Positions 32,061-42,834 of a DNA stretch of 64,000 bases are shown piece by piece; positions within the stretch are counted from its first letter, which is position 1; every line of letters starts with the position of its first letter. The notes under the pieces were generated by a model that was not told the DNA's origin, searched no databases, and saw only the letters and a program-made list of their open reading frames with translations. Source of the DNA: Halichoerus grypus (Eukaryota > Chordata > Mammalia > Carnivora > Phocidae). The stretch spans positions 1 through 64,000 of the forward strand of contig NW_027555031.1 in assembly GCF_964656455.1 (NCBI RefSeq), in the 5' to 3' direction. Position numbers and translations under genes: made by a program.

Positions 32061-32574
32061 TAAACTTAAATTGGAGGCTCTGGATGTCATGCTTAATCCT
32101 GAGGGCAATTGGGAATGAGCTATTCAGAATAACTTAATGGGATTCATTTTTATAGGAATCAGATTTCAGAAAGAACTTTCTTCGTATTCATCATCATGCA
32201 GCAAGAGCTTCATTTTGGCACTCTGCGTTTACCAATGGGGAGGGGGAGAGAAAGTCTCTTATGGGGCCCCTTTCTTCCCCATCCAGTACGTTTAAAGACC
32301 TTTCAATTTCTATTTCCCATTTGAGCCCTGTGTTTCTTGCTCCTGAATGAAGGAAGTGAGGATTCTACTCAGTGACATAGTGTCCACACTCAAGAGAGCA
32401 GGCATTTTTTCCAGTCTTGTTCAGATGTTTGTATTATCTCTGGTAAAGGAATTTAGCTTAGGCCTGAGAATTCTGCCTCCAAGGGAAAGTCTTTTTCCTC
32501 ATAGGTCATTGTTAACAAATCCAGAGATCACTGTAGCCCGCATATCTCTTACGGCTGTAGGTAAGCTAGAAAGG
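32061..32574. other. unassigned sequence
   Basis: Nothing recognised in this stretch, which has average composition. Confidence 0.45.
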
Positions 32575-32675
32575 TAAGAAATTTAAGGAATTGTCAGATG
32601 TAGAGTGCTTAGCGCACCATGCCTAGAACAGAGTAAACATTAAATAAATGTCAGTAGTTGTGGTTATCATTACTG
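32575..32675 (+). repeat. MIR SINE 3' end
   Basis: 'agagtgcttagcgcaccatg', 'cctagaacagagtaaacatt' and 'aaataaatgtcagtagttgt'. Confidence 0.85.
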
Positions 32676-33020
32676 TATTAGTCAGGATAATTAATGTTCA
32701 AATGCTACAACAGGCAAAAACCTTGACATCTCAGTGGCTTACCACAATAAAGACTAATTTCTTGCTCGTGTGATATCTGATGTGGGTCAAGCAGTTCTCC
32801 CCATCTGGTAGCTATACCATCTGGAACACGTGGCCTCCACAGTCATCACAACAGGAAAGAAGGGAAAGATGGAGGAGGTACATCAGCTCTTAACTGCCTC
32901 CACCTGGAAGTGATGTTCCAACCCCTTTGCGCATAGTCCATTAGCCCAAGCCTGACTTCAAGGGAGGATGGGAAATGTGGGGGAGCACTGGGGTGTTTGA
33001 TAATTAATACCATCTCTGCC
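32676..33020 (-). mobile_element. MaLR-type LTR (old MLT1 subfamily), antisense
   Basis: 'tgtattagtcaggataatta' opens, then 'acatctcagtggcttaccac', 'aatttcttgctcgtgtgata', 'acctggaagtgatgttccaa' and the far end 'taccatctctgcca'. These follow the complement of an old MLT1 LTR, nearly full length. No internal retroviral sequence adjoins it, so it is a solo LTR. Confidence 0.7.
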
Positions 33021-33114
33021 ATAATTATTTAGTTGGGTAGGAATAGGTTTGCTTTCTCACCCCATTTCAAAAAGGATTTGGGAACAATGAGACCATGTAT
33101 AGAGAAGATTCAAA

Positions 33115-33267
33115 GGGCTTTTCTCAGTCATATTACTTAGCTCCTCTATCTTTAGTTTCCTCTTTGGCAAAATGGAAAATACTAAGAGTACCTACCTCAT
33201 GAGGTTGCTTTGAGTGATGAATATGACAATATATAGGACCGGGCTGACCTAGTATGACTGCTCTATA
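33115..33267 (+). repeat. MIR SINE
   Basis: 'cttagctcctctatctttag', 'cctctttggcaaaatggaaa' and 'gtacctacctcatgaggttg'. Confidence 0.88.
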
Positions 33268-33490
33268 AAAATATTAGTTGGGGGGTGCCTGGGTGGCTCA
33301 GTCGGTTAAGCATCTGCCTTTGGGTCAGGTCATGATCCTGGGGTCCTGGGATCAAACCCTGCATCAGGCTCCCTGCTCAGTGGGGAGCCTGCTTCTCCCT
33401 CTCCCTCTGCTGTTCCCCCTGCTTGTGCACTCACTCTCTTTCTCTCTCTCTCTGTCAAATAAATACACAAAATCTTAAAATCTTAGTTGG
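33268..33490 (+). mobile_element. SINEC, sense, with target-site duplication
   Basis: The body at 33282-33476 has the head 'gcctgggtggctcagtcggt', 'gctcagtggggagcctgctt', a CT run and the tail 'caaataaatacacaaaatct'. aaaatattagttgg (33268-33281) against aaaatcttagttgg (33477-33490) differs at one base. Confidence 0.97.
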
Positions 33491-33899
33491 ATCTGGAGCT
33501 CTGGCTTTTTGGTTCTATAACATCATTGAATCCCCCTCACCTATCAAATTTGGTGTACACAAAAACCCCGAACTGTTGTTTTCGATTCTCTTTCTATGCT
33601 TCTAAAGCTGGTTTTTTGCATCCATTGACTTATTTTCAGAGAGCTGCGCCTGCTTGCTTAATGGTGTGACAAGGGCCTAGCATATTGCCTGGCCCTCATC
33701 TGGTAATCCCTACATGTTTCAGTTTGGCATTGAAGAATGCATAGGCTTCAACCCAGTAAGAAAGGGGCCAGCTGGGTTTGTGAGCCTCCTTCAGAGGAGG
33801 CTACATGATAAGCTGGAAATCTGGGTCCTTGGATTCCCCAAATATTAAATATCCTGCTTCTGACTTGCAGTGTTATGCTGATCATACTGCTTCCATTCT
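33491..33899. other. unassigned sequence
   Basis: Nothing recognised. Confidence 0.45.
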
Positions 33900-34128
33900 T
33901 GCCTCTGTTTCTCCGTCTGTAAAATGGGAGACAGTAGAGCATGATTCTCAGGACATGGATTCTAGGGTCAGACTGCCCCGGTTCAAATATTTGTTCTAAC
34001 TTGTACTCACTGTGTGTTTGGGGACAATTATATTATCTCTCTTGAGCCTCAGATTTCCTGCCCATGAAAAGAGCATACTAATAGTACTTACCTTATAAGA
34101 TTGTTGTGGGGACAAGTACTATTAGAAG
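33900..34128 (+). repeat. MIR SINE, with a second MIR scrap at its 5' side
   Basis: 33900-33935 shows the MIR middle ('ctccgtctgtaaaatgggag'). 33945-34128 starts anew with 'ggattctagggtcagactgc', 'ccccggttcaaatatttgtt' and 'gtacttaccttataagattg', so two copies are adjacent. Confidence 0.85.
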
Positions 34129-34199
34129 TACTATTAGAAAATTTGTACAAATCATTAGCACTATGTTTCACATATATCCAATAATGTTGAGAAATATTA

Positions 34200-34448
34200 A
34201 AATGAAGGGGTAAGTATTCTATACTACAGAATACTACTCAGTAACAAAAGAGAGTGAACTCTTGATACAAGCAACAGTATAAATGAGTTTCAGAAACTAT
34301 GCTGAGCAAAAGAAGCCAGATGCAAAAGTACAAATTATTTAATTCTATTTTTATGAAACTCTAGAAAAGACAAAACTAATCTGTAGTGGCAAAAAAAAAA
34401 AAAAAACAAAAAAAACAGGTAAGTGCTTAAGGCCTGGAGTATGGTGTC
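34200..34448 (+). repeat. old L1 (ORF2 end/3' UTR), sense, left part
   Basis: 'agaatactactcagtaacaa', 'gagtttcagaaactatgctg' and 'caaaagaagccagatgcaaa' match the end of L1 ORF2. An internal A-rich expansion occupies 34391-34418. Continues at 34919. Confidence 0.8.
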
Positions 34449-34918
34449 TGTGATGATTAATGTTACATGTCAACTCAACTGGGCCAAGGGATGCCCAGAT
34501 AGCTGGTAAAACAGTCTTTCTGGGTGTGTCTGTGAGGATCTTTCTAGAAGAGATTAGCATTTGAATCAGTAGACTGAGCAGAGAAGATAGCACAAAAAGA
34601 CAGAGGAAGGGCGAATTTTTTCTCTTTGCTTGAGTTGGGACATCCATCTTCTCCTGCCCTCCTTCTTTGGCACTCCTGGTTCTGGGACTTCCAAACTTGG
34701 ATCGGGACACACACGCCATCAGCTCCCCAGGCTCTCAGGCCTTTGGACTTGGGCTAAATTACACCATTGGCTGTCCTATGCCTCCAGCTTGCAGGTGGAA
34801 GGCTATGAGAGTTCTTGCCTCCATAACTGCATGAGCCAGTTCCTGTAATGAATCTCCTCTTATGTCTACCTGTATGTGTCCTATTGGTTCTGTTTCTCTG
34901 GAGAACGCTGACTAATAG
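34449..34918 (+). mobile_element. solo LTR (ERVL/MaLR class) nested in L1, sense
   Basis: It starts 'tgtgatgattaatgttacat' and 'gtcaactcaactgggccaag', contains 'catttgaatcagtagactga' and 'gcctccataactgcatgagc', and ends 'ctattggttctgtttctctg' and 'gagaacgctgactaatag'. These are the two ends of a common mammalian LTR whose exact subfamily I cannot name. It splits an L1 and lacks internal sequence. Confidence 0.75.
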
Positions 34919-34973
34919 GGGGCCTGCACTGTAAAAGGGGCACAATGGAATTTGAGGGTAATGGAAATGTTCT
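34919..34973 (+). repeat. old L1 3' UTR, middle part
   Basis: 'actgtaaaaggggcacaatg' and 'gggtaatggaaatgttct' continue the L1 broken at 34448. The piece ends in the left target-site copy of the next SINE. Confidence 0.8.
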
Positions 34974-35169
34974 GTTTTATTTATTTGTTTTTGTTTATTA
35001 TATTAGAGAGGGAGGGAGGGAGGGGCAGAGAGAAAAACTTAAGCAGGCTCCACACCCAGCGCAGAGCCGGACGGGGGGCTCAATCTGAGATCATGATCTG
35101 AGCCGAGATCAAGTCAGATGCATAACCAACTGAGCCACCCAAGTGCTCCAAGAGTAATGGAAATGTTCT
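34958..35169 (-). mobile_element. SINEC, antisense, nested in L1, perfect target-site duplication
   Basis: The body at 34974-35153 contains 'gcaggctccacacccagcgc' and 'aaccaactgagccacccaag'. gtaatggaaatgttct is identical at 34958-34973 and 35154-35169. It has a GA-rich rather than long CT middle, like the CT-poor SINEC variant. Confidence 0.96.
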
Positions 35170-35322
35170 ATATCTTGATCGTGAGAATAGTTACATGGGT
35201 GCATCCATTTGTCAACACTCATGGACCTGAATACTTAAAATCAATGCTTTTATCACATGTAAATTATACTTTGGCAAAGTAGATTTAAAAATTAAAATAA
35301 CAAAAAAAATTAAAGGGTTGGA
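35154..35322 (+). repeat. old L1 3' end, right part
   Basis: 'tctatatcttgatcgtgaga', 'tagttacatgggtgcatcca' and 'catgtaaattatactttggc', then an A-rich tail, complete the L1 that began at 34200. Confidence 0.88.
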
Positions 35323-35944
35323 CTAGATGAGTTCTAAGTCCACTTCTAGGAGAGCCTGCCAGGTATGGCCCCTGCTCCACCCACCAAATAGGACTTGCAG
35401 ACTAGGAGCCTTTTTCCTCTGTCTTCCCTTCCTCTGGGCCTCTGCCCCGTCTCTGCACATCCTGGTCCCATTTTCTGCCCTCAAGCCAGCCAACTGCAGC
35501 TCTCTGCTGTGTCACTAAACCAAGATAAGGATGCAGGCTGGAGGGGTGTAAGGCCCTAGACATGAGTGGGAGCCCCAGTTATTAGCTCATAATGGGGATG
35601 AAAATGTTGGCAGCACCCCACTCACCACTGGGCTAGGGGACCCAGTGACCCTTCTGGCTGCTAGGGTCTGCTGACCATGATTCATGAGCCAGCGTGGGAG
35701 GCAGCAAGGGGGTCAGCTGATGGTGATGCTTCTGAGTCTGGCCTTCTTTTTCTGATCATTAGCAACTATGTCAAGAATAAGACAGAGCCCCCTTTAGCTA
35801 ATCAGAACTCCCAGAGCCACCAATTCCAGGGCTAGATATGGAGGGAAGCTGGAAAGGAGATAGGAATGTTCCAGCCTGTGCTAGGTGATTTACACAATTT
35901 TTTTTGCTTCCCACTGTGACATTATGGGTTTGAACCGCTAATCA
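35323..35944. other. unassigned unique sequence
   Basis: Nothing recognised over about 0.6 kb. Confidence 0.5.
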
Positions 35945-36212
35945 TAGTAATAGTCATAACAGCTAGCATTAATGGAGGATTTGCCATGTGCCTGGCACTT
36001 CCTAAAGGACTTTATGTTCATTATCTCAGCTAACTTATATAACAATTATGTGACATGGATACCATCGTTATCCTCATTTTTCTGGTTGGGAAATTGGGTC
36101 AGGTTTTGGGTCAGGATGCAGAGAAGTTAAGTAACCTGCTCAGGGTCTCACAGCTCTAAGGGGCAGATTTGGGATTTGAACCCAGTTCATCTGATACCAG
36201 AGCCTGCAGAAA
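35945..36212 (-). repeat. MIR SINE, antisense, near full length
   Basis: 'aacagctagcattaatggag', 'ccatgtgcctggcacttcct', 'agttaagtaacctgctcagg' and 'gggatttgaacccagttcat'. Confidence 0.93.
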
Positions 36213-38284
36213 GCAGATGCCTTGGTGTCCTGCCCCTCAACATACACAAAACGAGTTACCAGAACCAGAGTTCTCTGTGAACACTTCCACAGAAGAATCC
36301 AGTGGCAGAGCAGAGGCCGCAGGAATGTGGCCTTTCCCCACTTCTGCCTCCCAAATCTTGCACAGGTGCACGTAATCAGGGAGAACCCAAACCACACTTA
36401 AACCCCAGCTCTAAAGAATTAGTCTAGGGATGTAGTTTTAGCTTTTCCTGATTCTTTCATAACAGACAGACACATTAGAAAGAAAGTGGAATGGATACTC
36501 AAGACCATATTTACCCTGAGAGTCAATTTTGAGAGTTAGGAGTCAAAAGGCCATGGAGGGGATGCATGGAGTATTAGGTGGGACTCTTGGATAAGAAATA
36601 GCAGAAACCAATGTTAGAAAGTATGCTTAGAGATTTAACCTAAGACCTGTAGGGAATACCTCATGACATCCAAAGGCAATAATAAGTCCAGAAAGGGTCT
36701 GGAACCAGGAAACAATATCACCTCTAGTTTCAGCCCTGCTCTGTGCATCTACCTTATCCTTTTCCTACCTTGAAGACAGGATTCCTCTACTTTTCAGATC
36801 CATGAAGCATGGCTGCCCTTGCAAGGCCAGCCTCGCAGAGTAATTGTCTGGCAATCTCCTCTCTCCTTCCACCAATTCCAAGTGCCCAGGGTATAGATTT
36901 GGTTGGGCTTGGGTCGTTGCCTGCCCCTGGTCATACGTACAAAGGCTGGGATAGCTGGGAATATATTATACAAAACAAGAGGTGCCCATTTTCTCTCCCA
37001 CCCCCACCCATCCCCTGCCACTGGGGAGATAAAGGTGGGCAGTTAAGATGGTGGGAGGGGAGAGTTGTTGGTCCATAGGCTAAAAACACTCCTCAAAATA
37101 TATCTTATATACATATATCCACTATACACCATTCACTGGCCTAATCAAGGCTCAGGGATTTTTCAGATTGCTCCTATGTGAAAAGATGCCTCCAAGCTGT
37201 TGACATTCAGACACTAGGCAAGGGATTACATCTGTTCACCCAGCTCAAGCCCTTTAAGGCAGCACATTCAGCCACTCTGTATACACCCACGGACCACGGC
37301 AGCAATAGTCCTAGACAATCTACGTTTATTTCTGGACCTTTTCTCACTCAGATGACATCTCCTCTAGAGTCTTGGCTCTTTGCTCAGCTCAATCCTGGCT
37401 TCTGGCCCTTTAGACTAATTGTCAGTTCTTGGTTTCCACACTGTACACCTCTGTTCTCTCAACCAGGCTTTGACTAGGCTTGGCCTTGTGATCCTATAGT
37501 GTCCCTCTATGTCCGGAGTGTCCTCAGGAAAGCCATTACCCACTACCTTTAAACTAACCTCCAGCTCTTGTTGTCCAGCAACCTGGCTGTGCCAATCTGA
37601 GATGCCCAGGTTGAAGACTTCAAGAACATCCCATGGGCTTTGGCCATTTGTATTTGGCCAAACTCTTGGGCTTTGGTTCAGCAATATGTGAGTTTGAAAT
37701 CTACAGCAAACTTTGTGCCAAAGGGACACAGAAATGAAGACTATAAGGCTGTTGCCTTTAAGGAGACCACAGATACGGCAGAGGTGGAGCTCCAGTAGGC
37801 ACTGGCCATGTTAAACATTGGATAGCGACCAAGAGCCATCTACAAGGAACCGCTCTCCTAGGCCCAGACAGCCAAAGGAGAACTCACAACAGCCCAGAAT
37901 GTCAGAGATAACTCTGATCCTGGCATAAGAAGCTGGAAGATAAGAAGTCTTTGTTGGTTCCTCCTCCATGGGTACAATGAGGTATTCATGTTATTCCCCT
38001 CGGGACTTGGGAAGTCTTTTAGGCCCAAGAAAGGTCTGTGCGTCATCATAATTGTGTAATATGGCTGCCCTCTTTCCGCCCCACCCCTTGACATATCCTG
38101 GTCAGGCAAGATAAAGTTCTCTTGATGCGCTGGCTTCTGTGGCCACCATCAATCAAGCTTCCTTCAGTGGCCTTTGATTTGGCCTTCCAAAGAGCTGGAA
38201 ATCTGGGGGCCACTTCCTTCCATCGATCTCATCCCCTACTTTCTGCCACCATATAAAGGGATTGATTCCATTTAAAAGCATTTT
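36213..38284. other. unassigned unique sequence, about 2 kb
   Basis: The longest stretch without a repeat I can name. Open frames reach 104 codons (37415-37729, -) and 99 codons (37178-37477, +), overlapping on opposite strands. No domain or convincing splice-site pair is visible. Confidence 0.5.
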
Positions 38285-38548
38285 GATGTAAGGAGAAGGC
38301 ACAGCCTCTGAAGTTAACTGCCCTGAGTTTGAATCACTTACCAGCCATGAAGGCTTAGACAACTTTCTTAACCTCAGAACCTCAGGATTTTGTTTCATTT
38401 TGTTTTGTTTTTTGTCCAATGTGTAAAATAAGACTTACAGAACAGCTTCATAGAGTTGATGTCCGGATTAAATGAAATAGCATATGTAAAGTCCCTAGAG
38501 TTTTACCTGAGACCAAGCAGATGCTCAATAAATATAGTTCCCATTTAT
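38285..38548 (+). repeat. MIR SINE with a T/G-rich insertion
   Basis: 'gccctgagtttgaatcactt', 'aaccagccatgaaggctta'-like core, then a TTTTGTTTTG expansion at 38393-38414 where 'cctcatctg' is expected, then 'gattaaatgaaatagcatat' and 'agatgctcaataaatatagt'. Confidence 0.88.
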
Positions 38549-38689
38549 AGGTTCTAGGCAGGTTTTGGTGAAATAAATGGACATGGTCCCCACCTTCAAG
38601 AAATTTAGGGTCTTTATCATAAAGAAATATGAGTGAGTAGGCCTACCTGTGTAATTGTAATCTGTAAATTGGGCAATAAGATCTACGCC

Positions 38690-38858
38690 ACAAGATGTAT
38701 AGGCACTGTTAACCCCCACTTTACTGATAAGATGATGAGGCACAGAGAGATTGAGTAACTCATCTGTGGTCACAGAGCTGGGAAGTAGTAGAGCTGGGAT
38801 TCGAACCACCCTCTGGCCCCAGAGCCCATGTTCTTGCCACTCCACTCTGCTACCTGCA
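38690..38858 (-). repeat. MIR SINE, antisense
   Basis: 'gatgaggcacagagagattg', 'gtggtcacagagctgggaag' and 'ctgggattcgaaccaccctc'. Confidence 0.93.
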
Positions 38859-38924
38859 TCATCTTGCTGAGCTAAGTGAATGTGAGGAGTCACCAAGAAG
38901 CAGAAGGTAGTGGAAAGAGGGTCA

Positions 38925-39050
38925 AATTTAGAGTCAGGAAGGTTGGAATCTGACTTCACAGTGATGGAGGCTGGGGACAGATCACTCCATTTCCTTATTG
39001 GCAAAATGGTACCAGTAATAACCTCTGCCCAAGAGTTCCTATATAGATCT
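38925..39050 (+). repeat. MIR SINE fragment
   Basis: 'tttagagtcaggaaggttgg', 'cctccatttccttattggca'-type middle and 'aaaatggtaccagtaataac'. Confidence 0.75.
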
Positions 39051-39054
39051 CACT

Positions 39055-39190
39055 AGATCCATTGGTTCAACAAGTGGTTGTTGGAAGCCTGCAGTGTGCC
39101 AGGCACTGTCCTAGGTGCTGGGGATGAAGTTTGAACAAGAAACATTAGCTGGTCTCGGATCAGGTCCCTGCTCTGCTGTCTAATGAGAGA
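39055..39190 (-). repeat. L2 LINE 3' end, antisense
   Basis: 'gcagtgtgccaggcactgtc' and 'ctaggtgctggggatgaagt' are the complement of the L2 tail. Confidence 0.88.
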
Positions 39191-39304
39191 ATAAGATCAT
39201 GTGCTTGGAAGTACTTCCCAGACAGAAGTTTGTCGTTAGTATTAAGCAAGTGAAAGGGCTTGCAGCTCTACAGGGACTTGATTAAAACAAAACAACAACA
39301 ATAA

Positions 39305-39548
39305 TAATAAAAGGTACCATGTATTAAGCATTTTCTCTGTGCCAAGCACTATGTTAAACTCTTCGTGTGGATTTTTTAGAGCAGTCCCCTCAAAACATTG
39401 CATAGAGGCATCATAATTGGTTCCCATTTTACACAGGAAAAACTGAGGCCCAGAGGCATTGTTAATTAGCTGGTTGAGCTGTGGAGCTGGTTTTCAAACA
39501 TAGGTGGTCTGCCTTCAGAGCCTCCAGTCCTAAGTATCACACCATATG
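39305..39548 (-). repeat. MIR SINE, antisense
   Basis: 'tattaagcattttctctgtg', 'ccaagcactatgttaaactc', 'cccattttacacaggaaaaa' and 'ctgaggcccagaggcattgt'. AAC/AAT repeats adjoin at 39288-39310. Confidence 0.93.
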
Positions 39549-39954
39549 GCTTCCACTTCATCTTACTGTTGCTTCTGGTTACTTGTATCTCAGGAATATA
39601 TTTAGAAACATCTGGAAGTCTTATAAAGGGCTTTATCGTTAAGTGTGGGGAATTTAGCTCACAAGCCTCCATCGTCTCGTCAAGCCTGGCCTTGATCCTG
39701 TACCTACTTTAGACATAAAGACAGATGCTCAGCTTGAAGGGCTGGGGAACAGAGCACCATGGCATTCACTGACGACGCCTCCCAGCCTTGGCAGTTACCT
39801 CACCACTGGTCTTTACATCACTGCTGGCCAAGCCAAGAGCCTGGGTTGTGTCCTGAATCTAAAAGCCTGACCATAGGCTTTTATGAAGCTGTATCTTGCT
39901 GAGAACTTCCTGGGCATTACCTCACTTGTCCTCTATCAACTTCCCCAGAAACTG
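39549..39954. other. unassigned sequence
   Basis: Nothing recognised. Confidence 0.45.
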
Positions 39955-40078
39955 TGGCTGGCAGCCTCATCCTAGATTTATAGATTGTGGAGCTGGAGCT
40001 TCCAGAAAGAGGAAGTGACCTTTTCAAGGTGTCCCAGTACAGGTGGGTACAGAGATGTGAATCCCAAACCCAAAATGT
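39955..40078 (-). repeat. MIR SINE fragment, antisense
   Basis: 'ccttttcaaggtgtcccagt' and 'agatgtgaatcccaaaccca' correspond to the MIR core and tRNA-like part. Confidence 0.6.
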
Positions 40079-40189
40079 CATCTGAAGCATTAATGGCCAG
40101 AGACCTAAAATTGCACCGCTAGGGGCAGCAGAGATCAGACAGGGAGTGTTCCTGACTTAATCCAAGACCCTTTCCCTTCATGGAGCTGC

Positions 40190-40630
40190 ATTCGTTCTTT
40201 TACTGAAGAGATCACCTACTATGTGCCTCAGTAGGCACTAGGATAGCAAGGGGGATAAGGCAGATGCAATTCCTGCCATTGCAGAGCTCAAAGGCCAGCA
40301 AGAAGAGACCTGGTTAACAAGTAATTACAACTGTGATGAATGCTATAAAGAGAACAGCATAGGGGGCTCAGGGACCACACATCAGGTGACATACCTTGTA
40401 CAGGGGATCAGAAGAGACCATCGTCGGAAAGTGATGTTTATGGTGACACATAGGATAAGGGAGATTGTTTCAGGTGAAGAGGAGAGAGGGGTGCTCTAGG
40501 CAGAGGTACTGCATGTACAACCAGAGATACTGCATGTACAACCAGGTTCATTGAAGAAACTGAAATATGGTAAAAGGGACTGTGGCAAGAGATGTGATTG
40601 GTAGGTGGGTACAGGCAAGATGAGGAGGCC
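40190..40630 (-). repeat. L2 LINE 3' region, antisense
   Basis: 'cacctactatgtgcctcagt', 'attcctgccattgcagagct', then 'gaatgctataaagagaacag' and 'gggtgctctaggcagaggta'. Two GAGGTACTGCATGTACAACCA-like words (40504 and 40527) form a 23-bp local tandem duplication inside it. Confidence 0.75.
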
Positions 40631-40635
40631 TTTGA

Positions 40636-40745
40636 GGTCTGTATTAGTTTTCTATGCTGCATAACAAATTACCACTCATTTATCAGCTTAAGATGACACC
40701 CACTTATTACATCAGTTTCTGTGGGTCAGGAGGCACCAGAACCCA
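40636..40745 (-). mobile_element. MaLR-type LTR fragment, antisense
   Basis: 'tctgtattagttttctatgc', 'ataacaaattaccactcatt' and 'cagtttctgtgggtcaggag' are the complement of an MLT1/MST LTR end. The remainder is lost or unrecognisable. Confidence 0.7.
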
Positions 40746-41376
40746 AATTTATCAGCAAATCCTGAGCAAAAACACTATCCAGGGGTGGGTACATGTTAAC
40801 CAAACTTACAACATTATTGTATAAAAGTGAAATGAGAACCATATAGTTAACACTTAGATCAGAACACCCTTGAGGACATCATCAGTTCATCATCTTCTAC
40901 CAAGATATGTAGGAAATCTAATTGCAATCAGAATGCCAACCTATTAGTTCATAATGACAAAGTCTGCTGAAATAAGAAAATCCTGGAATCTTCATGTCTA
41001 GGCCATTCTCTGAAAGCAGAAACATGTGGGAAGCCACAGCATTCTCAGGTGGCTGTTTAGCAAGTGTCTTAGAAGTATCAGAGTGATGGGAATTAATTCG
41101 ACAGAACCAGACTGAGACAACTTGTTGCAGCCACTTTACAATAGGTTCAATTGGACCAATGGAATGGAACATTTTTGAGGTATACACCTCAGTAAATGGC
41201 AGCCACTATGACAATGACTATTCTTTGTCTTAATGTCACTGTCTAAGGGCATTAAACGAAATAACATCCAAATTCTGTCATGGTGCTGATATACTATGGT
41301 TCCAAAAGCAACTATTGCTTATTCTGGGGTATAGTCCAGAGCCTGAGCACATTGCCCTCCTGAACAATAGAAGCCT
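40746..41376. other. unassigned sequence
   Basis: Nothing recognised over about 0.6 kb. A decayed continuation of the LTR upstream is possible. Confidence 0.45.
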
Positions 41377-41418
41377 TTGCCATCACCATCACCATCATCA
41401 TTATTAGTAGTAGTAGTA
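41377..41418 (+). repeat. short trinucleotide repeats (ATC)n and (TAG)n
   Basis: 'catcaccatcaccatcatca' is followed by ATT and TAGTAGTAGTAG, about 40 bp in all. The vocabulary resembles the large array at 19.2 kb, but it is a small independent tract. Confidence 0.85.
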
Positions 41419-41424
41419 TGGAAA

Positions 41425-41648
41425 GCAGTCAATATCTAGGGATTGCTGCCTACGTTTAGGACATGCTATTAAGTACTACTGATTAAATCTTCACAACAAC
41501 CTTACTGGGTAGTTGTTCTCGCTCTCAACATGCAGATGAAGAAAGAAGAAACTGAGGCTCAAATAGGTAGTGTAGTTTGCCCAAGGCCACCAAGTGAATG
41601 GAAGAGAAGGAATTCCAATTGCATTCAACACACCGCCACTCTGTCACA
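41425..41648 (-). repeat. MIR SINE, antisense
   Basis: 'gattaaatcttcacaacaac', 'agaagaaactgaggctcaaa' and 'tttgcccaaggccaccaagt'. Confidence 0.9.
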
Positions 41649-42084
41649 CAGATAAAATGGATCATGCTTTGCATGCCTGCTGAGCAAGTGCATGCTGTAA
41701 ATTCAGCCTCTTCTCTCCCACTCAAGAAAGTAGATTGGATTGCCAGTCAGTGAGAATGATGTCATTACAGGGGTAACCTTGAACCTACTTTAATTTATTG
41801 AAAGAGGAAATGTTTATACAAATATTGGTGTTGTTATTAATATGATGACTGCTGGCTTGGAAGTTCCCAAACACCTGGTAGTCCCCATCAGTGTAGTCCC
41901 CAGTTATTCTAGAGGGTCCCCCAAAGATGCCTCACATCTACCCATAAAACAGCCTAGGGTCAGTCACCTTTTTTTCTCTCACTGTCTCAGCCTTCCACTT
42001 GTTTATGTCCATCATCCACATGGCCACCTAGAGTCAACTTCCCACTAAATGGGGGCCATGCTTTTGTACCCAGGTTATGAAGGG
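41649..42084. other. unassigned sequence
   Basis: Nothing recognised. Confidence 0.45.
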
Positions 42085-42350
42085 ACACATTCATTAACTC
42101 ATTCATTCATTCGTTCGTTCATTCAATTAATATTCATTGATGGTCTACTCTGTGCCAGGCACTGTTTTCAAGCTTGGGGAGAGAATGGTGAATAAGACTG
42201 ATAGGCCCCTGCTCTTGTGTAGCTGATATTATAGTTGGGGGTATGAAGAATAAACCATTAACAAATGGGTAGCTGAATAAATAAGACATTTTAGATGGAG
42301 ATAAGAAATATAATGAAAATAAGACTGCCAGGGTGGAGAAGCACTAGATA
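42085..42350 (-). repeat. L2 LINE 3' end, antisense, left part
   Basis: CATTCATTCATTCGTTCGTT (the antisense GAATG tail) is followed by 'tactctgtgccaggcactgt', 'agagaatggtgaataagact' and 'agctgatattatagttgggg'. Continues at 42835. Confidence 0.9.
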
Positions 42351-42834
42351 GGATGGTATAGAAGACACCTTTGAAGCCCCACCCCACATCTCCTTGGCCC
42401 ACCTTTGACTTCACTGGCAACTGAAGTGGTCAGTTCCCAGGCACACAGACATCATCCCACTTGCCTCTCTCCGTCTCTCCTTCTGAGGATATTTTCTGGT
42501 GCCACAGGATTGTGCTCCAGCCAAAAACAGAGATTGGCTACCCCCAGACCAACCTTTAACCAAGGAGGGCAGTAGCAGTGGATAAATACTCCAACTTCTC
42601 CATCTCTTGGTGGGGCAGTTCTGAGATATGTTCTACATGATATCTCAGAGGTCACCAGTGGGACTGATCCTTGGTTTCCTGCAGAAGTAACCAACTCAGT
42701 AACACACCCTAATACACCCATCTCTGTTACATTGTCCCAACTCCCTCACTTGTGCTTTCTGAGATCACTTCACAAATAAGCCACTTATACCAAGTCTCTT
42801 TTAGTGTCTGCTTGTAGGGAACCCAAACTGAGCT
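42351..42834. other. unidentified insertion splitting an L2
   Basis: About 480 bp separates two parts of one antisense L2. Its right end 'gggaacccaaactgag' looks like the terminus of an old retroposon or LTR, but I cannot name the family. No clear target-site duplication is visible. Confidence 0.45.

Noticed and set aside
38525..39004. 159-codon minus open frame
   Set aside because: Most of it lies in MIR copies at 38285-38548, 38690-38858 and 38925-39050.
42085..42350. TGTGCCAGGCACTGT-type palindromic words seen many times
   Set aside because: They are parts of MIR and L2 ends, not regulatory palindromes or CRISPR-like repeats.
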